Of a stretch of DNA of 64,000 nucleotides, positions 23,549 to 34,867 are shown in pieces. The DNA lies in the NCBI GenBank assembly GCA_022495005.1, contig JAGYXB010000446.1:541147-605146 (forward strand), read 5' to 3'. Position 1 is the first letter of the stretch; each line of letters opens with the position of its first letter. This DNA is from Rhyacophila brunnea (taxonomy: Eukaryota > Arthropoda > Insecta > Trichoptera > Rhyacophilidae). The position numbers were made by a program, and so were the translations under genes. The notes below the pieces were generated by a model that was not told the DNA's origin, searched no databases, and was given only the letters and a program-made list of their open reading frames with translations.

Positions 23549-24144
23549 TGATACACCCCTGTTACAGGCGGGCTTCTCCCGGTGTAAAATAATCATTTAG
23601 TAGCTTAAGTCGAAACGTAACCCTGACCTCTAGAAACGGCTTCATAAAACATCTAATCTGATTCCTTGCTCAACCACGTAAGTATTTCTTTTTAATTTAA
23701 AAAGTAAAAATGATGATGGATAAAAGAGATAATTTTAAGACTAAATATAAGGATTTAAATATAATAAATTTTGCCGCGCATTGTGCATGAAATCCTCGCG
23801 CGCCGGCGCCAGGGTCAGGCTCGTGATTCGCCGAATCAAAGATCACGCGATAAAATTTGGCCAATCACGAGAGTCCTTTTGCTGGAATGGCGTGGGTACG
23901 CGAAGTTTGAAAAAGAAAAAAAGTAATTAGTAAGCGTCCCCTTTCCGATAGGATAGGACCTGCGAAACTTATTGTTAAAAACAAAATATGTAAACGTTTA
24001 AAGAAAATGTAAAATATAAACAATATCACGTTACGAGCACGAAGGACTGTGTTTTATTTACACTCCAATCGTTTGAATTTCTTTTTTTGTGAATCCGGGG
24101 TTCGATGGACTCCTGAGCTAGCCGCTGGAACCCCGGGGATCTCA
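23549..24144 (+). repeat. Right LTR
   Basis: The repeat is 596 bp and the partner of the left LTR, with the same TG and CA termini. It directly abuts a TTCG duplication and then a relic of the CTCGAAATG repeat family, which was the insertion target. Confidence 0.9.
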
Positions 24145-24290
24145 TTCGAAATGACCGGAGCGCCGTTCCTGTTCGTGAAATCGGTAAAATTATCGCTCCG
24201 TCTCGTGGATGAAATAATTTGACCGTCTGAGCTAGATACGTCTAACACACTTATTTTAATGAAATACACATAAAATTTGATAACTAAGTA
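24145..24290. mobile_element. CTCGAAATG-family repeat, truncated
   Basis: It starts TTCGAAATGACCGGAGCGCC and contains ATTATCGCTCCGTCTCG and GTCTAACACACTTA, matching 4525-4744. The LTR element inserted at or inside its left terminus, and the right end is missing. Confidence 0.7.
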
Positions 24291-25029
24291 AGTAAATTTT
24301 AATATCTTCAGAAAACTATCTTTCGAGCGCTGAAATGAACATGTAATCCTCAGCTATTATTTTAGTAACCTTATTATGACATTTCCATAGAAGTTACTTT
24401 TATTCGACATCTTTGATTTTCAACATTTTAAATAAATTTTTTTCACACCTACTTAACCACACAAAATATCTAAAATATTGGAATTAAAGCAAGTCAGAGG
24501 CAGCCTTCTCATATTATGTTTAAAACCAGCGACCTTAGTGGAACATTTTTTTTTCCTCGCAGAAGCCATTTGAGAAACGCTGGTTAAGATTTCCACCTGT
24601 TTCCAATAGAACATTTGAGTCATTGGAAAATTCAATATATTTCATTATCAGGCCTCGTCAGGATATCTATTAAAAATACTGATAGCAACAACACTGATAA
24701 TATGTATTCCTAGTAAAAGTATGTCGTTGTGAAGTATTCAATTCCTGATAAGTGACATTTTATTGGCGATAACTCATAATCAAGATAAAAAATAATAATA
24801 TCACCCATTCAGATGATATTATTTTATTATTTAAAAAGATTCCATGAATTAACTTTTCTATTATAATTTTCGTGAGTCAAATTGATTTTTTTCCACTTAG
24901 GTATTAAAAACTTTTCTAATAATTGACACACTGAGTATTAAACGTGTACAACTGAAGGCCAGGTGGATAGAAAGATCATTGTCCACAAAAATCGCAAAAT
25001 GAATTAACGATGCCATCTTGTGGAGAATT
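24291..25029. other. Sans intron 2, unassigned
   Basis: AT-rich sequence with no coding or repeat structure that I could support. Confidence 0.45.
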
Positions 25030-25079
25030 TTATAAGCTGTTAGATGGCATACTTACCAAAAAATAATAAAAATCATTGT

Positions 25080-25790
25080 CTGCTGTCCGACAACAAGAAA
25101 TCGGTGATAACAGGAAGTCGCTGTAGTTGCATATAGAATACTTCTCAGAGACGTACCTGTCATGGCGGCAACGCGTGCTAGAGACGTGTTTAAAATAATG
25201 TATCGGCCCTCCTTTTAGATGCGACTCTTTTTCTTCTTCACAATATACCAAAAGTTTACCAATAATAATTCTAACATCACTCCTGCGCATCTATTCTATA
25301 CAAAAGACTGCTTTTGGCCGCTATCGACAGCTATCGAGAGTAGTTTTGTATCGAAGTATTAGCACTTATTGCAACAATTAAATAAGTTAGTTGTAATTGT
25401 TACAATAAGTGCTATGTTTTAACAGCACCTCTCATGGGTGTGCTAAATTTTAGAGCGAGATAGACAGTTTTGACTATTTAGACGGCTAACGTATTGTAAC
25501 ATTATAATACTTCGATACAAACATGAAAAACTACCCTCAATAGCTGCTGATAGCAGTCTTGTGTATAGAATAGGTGCGCTTATCGATTTCGACATATTTT
25601 TAATAAATTTTTCATAAAATTACATAAATTGATAGATCCGTATATCACGGGAGCGTAGAATGAAATGATAAATTTGGGGGCGTTCCTCATTTCAGTACGG
25701 AAGTGCGATTAGCTGCACTAGAGGGGATTATTAGTTCACAGTTTTAACACGTAGACAAGAAGTTCTTGTCCGACAATAAACACTGACATC
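25080..25790 (-). mobile_element. Transposon 5' region with first transposase exon, interrupted
   Basis: Read on the minus strand, 25790-25580 has blocks shared with 58775-58960 (ACTGTGAACTA, GGAACGCCCCCAAAT, ATCTATCAATTTA). They lead to a start, ATGTCGAAATCGATA, at about 25593-25579. After a 295-bp MITE the frame resumes as SDVRIIIGKLLVYCEEEKES and reaches an ACAG/GTACGT donor at 25157. The sister copy near 58775 shares the donor. The encoded N-terminus resembles the helix-turn-helix head of IS630/Tc1-like transposases. That family call is from memory of the pattern and is tentative. Confidence 0.6.
25285..25579. mobile_element. Palindromic MITE, GCGCATCTATTC type, copy 1
   Basis: The ends read GCGCATCTATTCTATACA and TGTATAGAATAGGTGCGC, with further inverted blocks (TTTTGTATCGAAGTATTA and AATACTTCGATACAAA). 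The interior has TTTAGAGCGAGATAGACAG. A second copy is at 34952-35273. This copy splits the start of a transposase frame. Confidence 0.85.
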
Positions 25791-25864
25791 AGAAAAATAT
25801 TCTATTCAAATGTTCCAACACTCACGTTAACATGAGTTTACTCCCTACTTCATTTATCGTTTGT

Positions 25865-27185
25865 AGGTGTGGGTCCTAGCCTCCTCCAACAGCTCCCTAT
25901 CCAGTGTGGCCACTTTCCAATTCGGTACCCCCAGAATACGGCAGTCACTGGCAGCTCCATCCAACCAGCGAATCTTTGGCCTGCCTCTTGTTCTACGCCC
26001 TATTGGATTGCTGGACATCACTCTCTTTGCCGGTTCATTGTCATTCATACGGTGCACATGATCTAGCCATCACAGTCTGCCAATCTTAATTGATTGAACT
26101 GCGCTGCATTCTTCGTACAGCCCGTAGAGCTCAGCATTATTCTTCTCCTCCAATTGGTGCCGTCCTTGATCGGTCCATATATACGGCGGAAAATTTTTCT
26201 TTCAAAGATGTTCAGGGCTCGTTCATTTCACAGAGTTAATGTCCAGGTTTCCGATGCATAGGTGAGCACTGGCTTTACAAGTGTCTTGTAAAGAGTGCTT
26301 TTAGTTCGGCGAGATAGTATGCGGGACTTAAAATGTCTAAACAGGCCAAAGTAGCATTTATTCGCAGACATGATTCTCTTGTTGATTTCTTCTGTAATAT
26401 CATTATGTCGAGTTACAAGAGATCCAAGTTATATGAAAATGTCGACCGTATCAAAATTATATGCACCAATATCTAACTTTGGTGCACCTTCTCGTGGTGT
26501 GACATCGACAGGCATGTATTTAGTTTTTACCTCGTTTATTTGTAAGCCCATTCTTTTGGCAGAGGCTTCTAGTGCTGTGAATGCCTTTTTCAGTGCCAAT
26601 TCTGATATGGCAATGATGTCGATATCATCGGCATACTCCAGCAGCTGCACAGGCTTAGTAAATATCATGCCGCTGCCACGGGCATCAATCGTTGCATCCC
26701 GTATCGCCTTTTGTAGCGCAATATTGAAAAGAAGGCATGCCAGAGCGTCACCTTGCCTGAGGCCATTCAGTGATATAAATGGCTCGGATATTTCCGCTTG
26801 AAGCTTCACCCGGCATTGTACTGGTGTCATTGTCATCTCTATAAGTTTAATTATTTTCGTCAGAATTTCAAATTCTCGCATTGCTTCGTGTAACCGGTTT
26901 CGATTAATGCTATCATAAGCTGCCTTAAAATCGATGAACAGGTGATACGTGTTAATATTGAATTCAGTGGTCTTTTCTAGAATCTGCCTTAGAGTGAATA
27001 TTTGAGTAACACATGATCTCCCTCGTCGAAAGCCTCCTTGGTAGTGCCCGAATATTCCTTCTACAATGGGTTCCAGCCGCTGGAATATCAGAATCGACAA
27101 CAGTTTATATGCAGAGTTAAGGAGTGTCACCCCTCTGTAGTTACTACATTCTAGTTGGTCTCCTTTCTTGTTTAACACATGTTTA
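25865..27185 (-). pseudogene. 5'-truncated LINE, reverse transcriptase part
   Basis: The minus strand encodes LNKKGDQLECSNYRGVTLL, HYQGGFRRGRSCVTQI, FIDFKAAYDSI, LNGLRQGDALACLLFNIAL and LEYADDIDIIA, so it includes the catalytic YADD. After stops and a shift near 26090-26430 it continues with VKPVLTYASETWTL and ends HRMNDNEPAKRV to EEARTH. It is a different lineage from the RTE LINE at 11238-14317. It is truncated at its 5' side near 27185 and is inactive. Confidence 0.85.
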
Positions 27186-27189
27186 AGTT

Positions 27190-28309
27190 TATTCCATATT
27201 TCTCCACACCAAAGAATTTACTTTTGTTATTACCATACCCAGAAGGTAATGCACTTCCCATGAGGTTCTATATTATATCGACCCATATCATTATTTTATC
27301 TGATATTACTGAAGAACCTAAATGTTGTTACAATCGTATAGTTCAATCAAAAGCATTGTTACACCACACTATAAAATCAATGATAACTTCTATCTGAAGT
27401 ATCGTTTTATGATTCATATCATTTCACAATTAAAATAGATATATTGTATATGGTATGGTGCATATCTAGATCGAGATGTTTACTACTTCCTACGCAAAGC
27501 ATTTGATATGGACAACACAAAAATTCCAGTCGCACCCTAATCTTATAGAATTTTTCCAGGTCATACCGGTATCATGTATCCCCACCGATTACATGCACAT
27601 CTACGATATATGTATTTTACAAAGCGAACATTAAAACACAAAAACTGTGCTACAATCAGAGACATTTAAAATCTGGTGATATAAATGGTCAAATGTTTTA
27701 CTTTTTATGGCTGGGCAAAGGTAAGAACTCAGTTTTAACAGGTTCTATGTCTTGAGCGAGTTATTTCGCTGTATGAGGCTTGACAGGCTTGGCAGGCCGC
27801 ATATACAAATATCGCGAGTTATCTCAGCCGCTTTAAACTCAAATTACTACGCACTGTCAATTGAATTGCATAATCTAAAAAAATAAACACACAATGAATG
27901 ACATCTGTTTGAATAATTATGAAATACTAATCAACAAATTATCGGTATTACAGCAATTTTAGTAAAGCTTCGCTCTACATTCAACGTGTGTCGTTAAAAA
28001 TCTGCGGCCTGTCAGATACTGCCATAGTAATATCGTGAGGCATAGAAGAGGTTAAATAAAAACAAACTCTATCCATATTATATCTTATCAATACACTTCA
28101 GCAGTGAAAATGTTAATACTTCAGACAGATAGATTTTATATTCATTACACAAAACACCTGTCATCGTAGAAATATTTTAAATGTCCAAATATGGTATTTG
28201 AGGGTTTTATTCAAAGACATAATATCACTGACATCACATAAAAACATACATATTTTTGTAAATGTATCAGTTTTTAATAAATAGATAGTTTTGGTTAATG
28301 TTCATTTAA
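27190..28309. other. Sans intron 2, unassigned
   Basis: Nothing recognised beyond AT-rich intron sequence. Confidence 0.45.
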
Positions 28310-28432
28310 TTCCACGTTGGCGGAACGGTTACCCATCAGGCTTACAATGTCATGGGTCCGAAATTTTAATCCCGGGTCTGATAAAAATTGACATGTAGTT
28401 TTTCAATCTGTGTTTGGACCCATAAGTAGTAT
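28310..28432 (+). mobile_element. tRNA-derived SINE, family S copy 2
   Basis: The head is a diverged tRNA-like CCACGTTGGCGGAACGGTTA with a weak box B (GGTCCGAAATTTTAATCCC). The tail reads GTAGTTTTTCAATCTGTGTT and TGGACCC, as in the other family S copies. Confidence 0.6.
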
Positions 28433-28909
28433 TTTTTTATTAAGGAAAACAAACAATTACATTGATTATAAATAGGTATGTATTAAAATAAGTCAGAGAG
28501 AAGATATTGCAACCAGCAAAGCTTCCATGTATAAATTATAATATAGTAAAGCCTAACAAGATAGAAAGATAACATAAAATAGAATGAAATTACATAAGAA
28601 AAATAAAAAGAAAGTTAAGAATTATTGAAATTTCACATAAGTAATCTAAGATAGAACAGAAAAAGAGAAAAGACATACATTTGAAATTCGATTAGTGTTG
28701 ATTATACAAAATTTTGGAGATAATATGTTTAAAACTTTAAATGAAGGAGATGAATTATTGAATGGATCAACGGTGGAGAAAAAACTATCATAATTTAAAC
28801 CAGGGCACCGAATAAAGGAATCTTATGTGAAATTAGAATCACTACGACCGACATGGTACAAAAATAGTATGGATTAAAAACATATATAACAGGATATACA
28901 GCATCTGTG

Positions 28910-29476
28910 CAGTAACCTGTCGATGGGTGGAGGTAGGCTGTTACACACATTAAAGTTTGTCAGTCATTCGTATTTGGTTTTATTGAACTAAGACTACAAT
29001 TTACAGATGGTGATGATTAGTTTTTAAAAATCAAATAAACCTTGCCTAAACCAAACCATAATAGTTTTGGTATGTTATGGGCGATATTTTTTCATTCATA
29101 CTTATTTGTTTTCGTTGAATTAAGAATACATATTATTGTGACTTATTGTCGGTTAGTTTTTTTAAATTCATTAATCCCTGCCTAAGGAAAACCATAGTAG
29201 ATAAAAAAAATATTCTAACTATAATAATATGTATATCCAAAATTATGTATGGTTTAATGGTGCCTATAATTTTACATATTTTATAGATAGACAATTATTT
29301 TTTGACTATTATCTATTATGGCTTGATTTCTGCAGTTTTTAATTGACTTTAAAAAACTAACCAATACCATCTGTAAATTGTTGACTTAGTTCAATGAAAA
29401 CAAATACGCATGACTACAGTTTATTGTGGACTATTTATGTCGGATTTTAACAGCCTACCTCCACCCTTCGCCACTG
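28910..29476. mobile_element. Fold-back element with CAGT ends
   Basis: The left arm has GGGTGGAGGTAGGCTGTTA, GTATTTG and CAATTTACAGATGGT. The right arm has their complements, ACCATCTGTAAATTGTTGA and TAACAGCCTACCTCCACCC, ending CGCCACTG. The arms are about 115 bp. The flanks (GCATCTGT and GCACCTGG) agree at six of eight bases, which fits a decayed hAT-type duplication. It is non-coding. Confidence 0.65.
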
Positions 29477-29973
29477 GCACCTGGTCAATCTTACAGCAAC
29501 AAACTATATTATTTATATTTTTTTGTTTGAATGAAATTTTATTTTAAAACTTGTAGTTTTCTGCAGTGGACAAAGTGTACTGACAAAATAGTTATAGTTT
29601 CTATTCACAGGTGCCTCTGTTAATTTATTATAATATTAAACATTAAATGTGATTGATTCGAAAAGTAGTAAAAGTAAGTAAAAATATGTACCTACAATAA
29701 ACAGTTGCGATCATGCATTTAAGGGTTAAGCTAGTAATCAAAGGGAATACAATAGGGAAGCACAGCCTGGAAAAAGAAGACACCATGGCTAAAAAAACTG
29801 AGGGTATGAGTCAACCAAAACAGAAGTTCCCTATTCCAGGCAACAAATTCTAAGATTTTTGATGTTTGCTGAACTTTCAACAGAGTGACTCTTGAAGATG
29901 AAGAAGAAGGATAAAGTAAAAATATTGAATGTTGACAGAACTATATTAATATTATGTAACATTTTCTTTTCAG
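29477..29973 (+). other. Sans intron 2, distal part
   Basis: No repeat or gene recognised. It ends with a good polypyrimidine tract and CAG at exon 3. Confidence 0.45.
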
Positions 29974-30195
29974 AGGTAACCCCGACAAAGCTGACCATTT
30001 TGGAAATACTGCATTACATTTATCTGCTGCGAGGGGCCACAAAGAGTGTGTCACATTCCTGGTGAATTTTGGCGCTAATCTCTACGCCGTCGACATTGAC
30101 AATCACACCGCACAAGAACTGGCTGCCATAAACAACAGAGATGACATTCTGCGATACCTAGATACACAAGCGGCCAAAATAGAGAATATCGACAG
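29974..30195 (+). CDS. Sans: Sans (USH1G-like) exon 3, ankyrin repeats 2 and 3
   Basis: The acceptor is TTTTCAG and the donor is GTAATT. The exon encodes about residues 57-130: HFGNTALHLSAARGHKE (repeat 2) and VNFGANLYAVDIDNHTAQE (repeat 3), ending in LRYLDTQAAKIENIDR. The matching vertebrate text, GNTPLHLAASNGH and CVRYLDSIAAKQ, is close, so orthology is firm. Phase agrees on both sides. Confidence 0.94.
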
Positions 30196-30359
30196 GTAAT
30201 TCTTTTACTTTTATATAATATATTTCATTGGCTCTACAATCTGATGCGGATCTTTGCCACCACATGAAGAGGTTTCTGACTGTACATTAGGATACATAAT
30301 ATATATGAAACAAAAAATGGCGATACTACTCTCTATATAATGAAGTTATAGAACCACCA

Positions 30360-30560
30360 TTAAGGACCATGCCAAGAGTGGTTGCTGCCCGGGTGCCAAC
30401 CCAAATTGTCGCCCCCCCCAAAAAAAAAATGGAAATATATAAGTAAGAAAAAATAATTACAAGATAAAAAGAACTTTTTATATACAACGTTTTTAAATTT
30501 TCTGTTGAATCATATAAATTTGACTTGATTAGCTTAAACGATCAAAAAAATTTGTACTTG
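30360..30560. mobile_element. Fragment of the hAT copy 4-like repeat
   Basis: The stretch 30460-30560 contains AACGTTTTTAAATTTTCTG and GATCAAAAAAATTTGTACTT, matching 18330-18430 and, inverted, 17085-17180. A short run of C and A precedes it. No complete element was seen. Confidence 0.5.
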
Positions 30561-31399
30561 ATAGAAATAATATTGAAATGCAAAGAGATTGGACTCCTCC
30601 CCAGAGGTAGCACACAAATGTCAGTGTGTACTCGTTTTGTGAGAGAAAGTTCTATTTCTCTGAAATTAGGTACACTTTGCTGCAAATGGGCCATACTCGG
30701 ACATAAAAACGCCCCACCGAGTATTTTTTTTTATCAACACAAGCTTACAACCAATTTATGATAAACGTATTTTCATTATAAAAAGTTCCCGCAATAAAAA
30801 CTTTATTAGGATTCAGGGTAAGAAAAAATAATGCAAATGGATGTAAGTATTTTATTTTTAATGACACAAAAAACACAATAATATGAAAAATTATACACAA
30901 ATCAGTTAGTAACAAATGGTTAAATATTGGAATAAGAAATATGGTTTTGTTTTTACATATTGTTCTATATAAAATAACATAGGTAGCATTATTGTTTAAA
31001 TAAAACGGTTAAATAAAAAACACAAATAATTACAGTTAATTACAAACAAAAAAAAAAGTTTATTATATTACCTACCTATTTACACATGTGTATTTTTGAA
31101 AATATTTTATGAAATAAAAATATAACATGGGTTCGTTTTTGACATATTGTGTATAAAATTACTTGTTTATATAAACCTATTAGACACAAAATACAGGATT
31201 ATATAGTTGATTTCAATATTTTATCTATTTAACATAATATTATTATCAGAGAAGCCCTGCATATATATTTTTTTTTAATTTTGGATGCATAGGAATGCCT
31301 AGGTATATCGGCTTTTTTCAAAATTTGTTTGACTTTGGCTTCCTGTAAAGTGTATACCGACAAGAACCGTGTTTTATTCATACATGAATTTTATCTCAG
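30561..31399. other. Sans intron 3, unassigned
   Basis: AT-rich intron, no gene or element recognised. Confidence 0.45.
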
Positions 31400-31401
31400 T
31401 A

Positions 31402-31952
31402 CACCCAATCCTCTTTTTGCACGGTTTAAAAAAATTATGATTATTTTTTATTTACATTGATTTTTTTGCTTTAACACGGTTTAAAAAAGCTAAAGTGAAT
31501 AGAAATAGGTATGTATGTGATACATTTTTATCAAAAAATTGCATTGCAATGGACCGCACGCCACTGTTGTCATGCATACATATGTATATACATGGCGCCA
31601 CTAGTCAGTCACTTCGGTTTCGATATGAGAGAACACGCCGTGTGCTTCGGCGTAAGCGTCATTAAGCCAACAAAAACAGCAGTAAAAGGGCATGTTTATT
31701 GTCAAGGAGCGACACTGAATAAATATATTTCTCTATGCTAAGTTTAATTTAAATCAAAAACTATGTATTTTTATGTATAAATAATAAATAAATTCGATTT
31801 ATTTTGAGTTCAAGATTTTCGTATTTTGAGTTGATTTGAAGTAATGGAACCTATCTACAATTTTTGTATGGGCACCATATCTTTTTTTACACGGTTTTGT
31901 TTTGCACGGCAGTCTTTAGAACGTATCCCCCGTGCAAAAAGAGGATCGGGTG
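31402..31952. mobile_element. TA-flanked non-autonomous DNA element
   Basis: The terminal pair is CACCCAATCCTCTTTTTGCA and TGCAAAAAGAGGATCGGGTG, with TA on both sides (31400-31401 and 31953-31954), as for Tc1/mariner-type elements. The 551-bp interior has a few TTTGCACGG-like sub-repeats and no transposase. Confidence 0.75.
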
Positions 31953-32854
31953 TACTATACGATCCAAAGAGGTTGGACGGTCTTTAATAATACGACCATA
32001 TATTTCCGATACAACATTTCACGGTGAATTTTGATACGGCGGACTACATACGTACAAATTTCCGGACGCAACTTTCAACAGCCCCATTTGGCGAGTCCCT
32101 GTCGCCATTGACTAGTTTTATGCCTTTCTTTTCTAAATGACCAGCTATTGAGTACCTACGTCTTGACGTGAATCATTCAATTTCTGCATAATTTAATTAA
32201 TGCCATATTAAGTATAATGGATTGCCCTAACATGGCATTACATCTGTAAAATATCAATTATGTTTAATAATAGTGAATTTTATTACCATAAGAATGTGCT
32301 GATAAACAAGGTAATTAGTCTTATCAACCAATATGTCTGTTTTTGTGACCTTAAGCTTTAAGTGATCTTAAAACAGAGAGATTAGAATTTTCTTATGATT
32401 AGAATTGCTTATATAATCTGTAGGCACAAATTCAATTGTTATTGACGTAAGAATTTTTATCTTTATTTATTTATTCATAAAAACCAGTATTATAACATAA
32501 TAATTTAGTAATTGGCCAATACGCCATGATGCGGAGTAAATGTACAGAAAATGCAATAATTCTGAATAGTAAAGAAACGAACATGTGGTCAACAAAAAAA
32601 ATGACCATACACTTATCCTTTATAAAACATCCACAAAATATTCAGAAAAATACATCAACCTCAATGGTGATTTTCACAACGGAACCCTTTTAAACCTTAA
32701 ATATTTCAAATTGTGTCTACTGTTAGGCTGGGGAAGGGATGAATCCACTGATCAAACTCGGGTGAAAACGGTTTATATTTTAGAGATCAAGACAGACAGT
32801 GTACAGTTTACAATAATTCTTCTATATTATGTTTGAGACTTTCACGGTTGTTTT

Positions 32855-33016
32855 TTATCGTAATAGATTTTTGGGTTTCCACCGTGTGTACTTCCTTCTT
32901 TCCTCGACATTTCGGGATCGTTGCAGAGGCCATTATCAAGAGATTTATTATTGTACCCGAAACGTCGAGGAAAGAAGGAAGTACACATGGTGGAAACCCA
33001 AAAATCTATTATGATA
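32855..33016. mobile_element. Near-perfect hairpin repeat
   Basis: The arm from 32861 reads TAATAGATTTTTGGGTTTCC and continues through GTACTTCCTTCTTTCCTCGA. It is mirrored by the arm ending at 33011, TCTATTA. The stems are about 55 bp with very few mismatches, around a loop of roughly 40 bp. It is non-coding. Similar open frames seen on both strands here are simply the two arms. Confidence 0.8.
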
Positions 33017-33717
33017 ATTCTTCTATAAATTATCAATTTTAATTTTCGAGCAACTTGTCCCGGAAGGGACGAGGTCCAACTGTTATTAGTTGCTCTTCCT
33101 GACGCACGGTCTCATACCTTAGCATTGATTTCTCAGAATTTTGAACCAGATAAAATGTTTGTTACACACGTTATAACTAATTTTGGCCATTTATAAACAC
33201 TATTTAAATAAAACATATTGTTAATATTTGTCTAAGTAGCAGCCAACACCTTGTTATAAGACCATGAGAAGCTGGTAGTGGATGACAGTTGGCTCGCACA
33301 TTGGAACTCGTCTCGTCTAAAAACATGTCGAATAAGTCGATGTGACGTCATTGTTATTTAACGAAACAACATAACACGTGTTGCCAAATGGAGCTTCGCA
33401 GATTATTTGAATGCAACTGTTTCGTCTGAAAAAAACATCTGGCTGTTGCATTCGACATGTTGCATCCTTCTCGGGCTCCGAGTCGGAGGGTCGAAGTCAC
33501 AAAGAAACACCTACAAAAAATTGGTCATTCCTATACCAGCTCGCCGATCACCGCATTGAAATATCCATACGTTTCTAAGACCAAGCGCGACTGTCGCTAG
33601 ATAGATGTGCGAGGTTGTGTCATGCAACACTTGCCGCCCGTTCTCGGAAGTTTTGATTTATGGCGGTCAGGCACACGAGGCGAGTTGTGATGTGCGAGCC
33701 GGCTAACTACATACGTG
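33017..33717. other. Sans intron 3, unassigned
   Basis: I see no gene. The sequence is a little less AT-rich around 33400-33700 than its neighbours. Confidence 0.4.
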
Positions 33718-34361
33718 TAGCGTTGCCAATTTTTGCGTTTTTCTTGCCAGATCTAGTATTTTTCTATAGGCATCTGCTTGCAGAAAACGCATCTGACTTG
33801 TGGCATTTTTACATGCGTTTTTTGATGCCTCCAACAGCTTTAAATGTGTTGAAAAAACGCTAGATATTTAGTTTATTTAATTTAATACGCTTCAAATTTC
33901 TGACTATCGGATACTTAATGCAGGTAGGTCAGTACCTATTTTAGTGAGAAATAAAACACGATGAAACAATTTCATGCATTATTTAAGGTTTTCGTATATT
34001 ACTCCGAATCTCCTCGTATATAAAATGATAATTTAACATTATTATTCATCTAAAAGGTGGGCTCTTTAATTCCCTAAGTCTGTCCTACAATAAAAAACTC
34101 TCGTCTTCAAACATTAAACGAAACTTGAACTCCGTTGACATAATATCGGTATTTGTTGTTAATTTTGAAATACATTTCTGTTAAAATGTGTGGTTTTTAC
34201 CCGTATCGAATTTTTTTCGATTTTTGCACTTTTTTTTCCATACGAGAATAAGTAAATTTATTTGAAATTTTATTTTCACAAAATCTAGCATTTTTTCCTG
34301 CCAAGTAGCTTGTTTTTATACCCCTTCTGGCATGTTTTTTCAACGACAGTTGGCAACACTG
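33718..34361. mobile_element. Probable hAT-type non-autonomous element
   Basis: The left end, TAGCGTTGCCAA, and the right end, TTGGCAACACTG, form an inverted pair. The flanks, CATACGTG (33710-33717) and CATACTTA (34362-34369), agree at six of eight positions. Internal TGCCAGATCTAG and CTAGCATTTTTTCCTGCCA blocks are inverted relative to each other. It is non-coding. Confidence 0.5.
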
Positions 34362-34476
34362 CATACTTATTACCATCATTATATTACCATCGCCAGACCG
34401 ACCTCTTCAAAGAGTACTGGTAGTGGATGTTACCGCATACTAAATTATAGGGTCTCATGTATTATTAATTTTACAG

Positions 34477-34721
34477 AAAAAAAGCAAAATCAATGAAAGA
34501 CAAAGCGAAAAAGGAAAGTGAAAAAACTCTGGTGCAGTACAACAAGCGGCAATCAAAAGCGGAAGTAATGGCGGACAAGGAACTGAGGAAGTGGAACAGG
34601 GAGTGGGAGGGAGGTGGACTGTATGCAGGGTCACCAGACGATAATCAAAAGATAATGCCACACCGACCGAGCAATGTCTTAATGGCGATTAAACAAAAGA
34701 TCACCAGATCATCTAGTCAAG
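34477..34721 (+). CDS. Sans: Sans (USH1G-like) exon 4, basic coiled segment
   Basis: The acceptor is TTTTACAG and the donor is GTAAGA. The exon encodes residues about 130-212. It begins KKAKSMKDKAKKESEK, a lysine-rich helix directly after the ankyrin repeats, as in vertebrate SANS (VGKLKDKAFREAERR-like). It has ADKELRKWNREWEGG and ends VLMAIKQKITRSSSQ. The central region of SANS binds myosin VIIA in vertebrates; here that is inferred from position only. Confidence 0.93.
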
Positions 34722-34867
34722 GTAAGAACCAAAATAAATACTAAGCTGCGGTTATAACAGAATAACAAGTTTAGCAATCCTCTGTTACTGTGTCATTGTA
34801 TCATGCGGAATTCAATTGGCATATTGGTAGAGGTTGGTACTGCTCAAGTAGAGAACTTTAGTGCACA

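Larger units (their letters stand above)
20303..24144 (+). mobile_element. Non-autonomous LTR retrotransposon
   Basis: There are two direct repeats of about 600 bp, each starting TGATACACCCCTG and ending GGGGATCTCA, the canonical TG...CA. They lie at 20303-20907 and 23549-24144. The flanks share TTCG (20299-20302 and 24145-24148), a 4-bp duplication as in Ty3/Gypsy-type elements. One base after the left repeat is TGGCGCCCTTGG, in primer-binding-site position. Just before the right repeat is a purine-rich GATGGGGCGAA. The 2.6-kb interior shows no protease, reverse transcriptase or integrase, only short broken frames. Confidence 0.9.

Noticed and set aside
26370..26801. A 143-codon plus-strand frame
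   Set aside because: Antisense shadow of the reverse transcriptase of the LINE at 25865-27185.
32829..33042. Similar frames on both strands
   Set aside because: They come from the two arms of the hairpin at 32855-33016 and are not coding.
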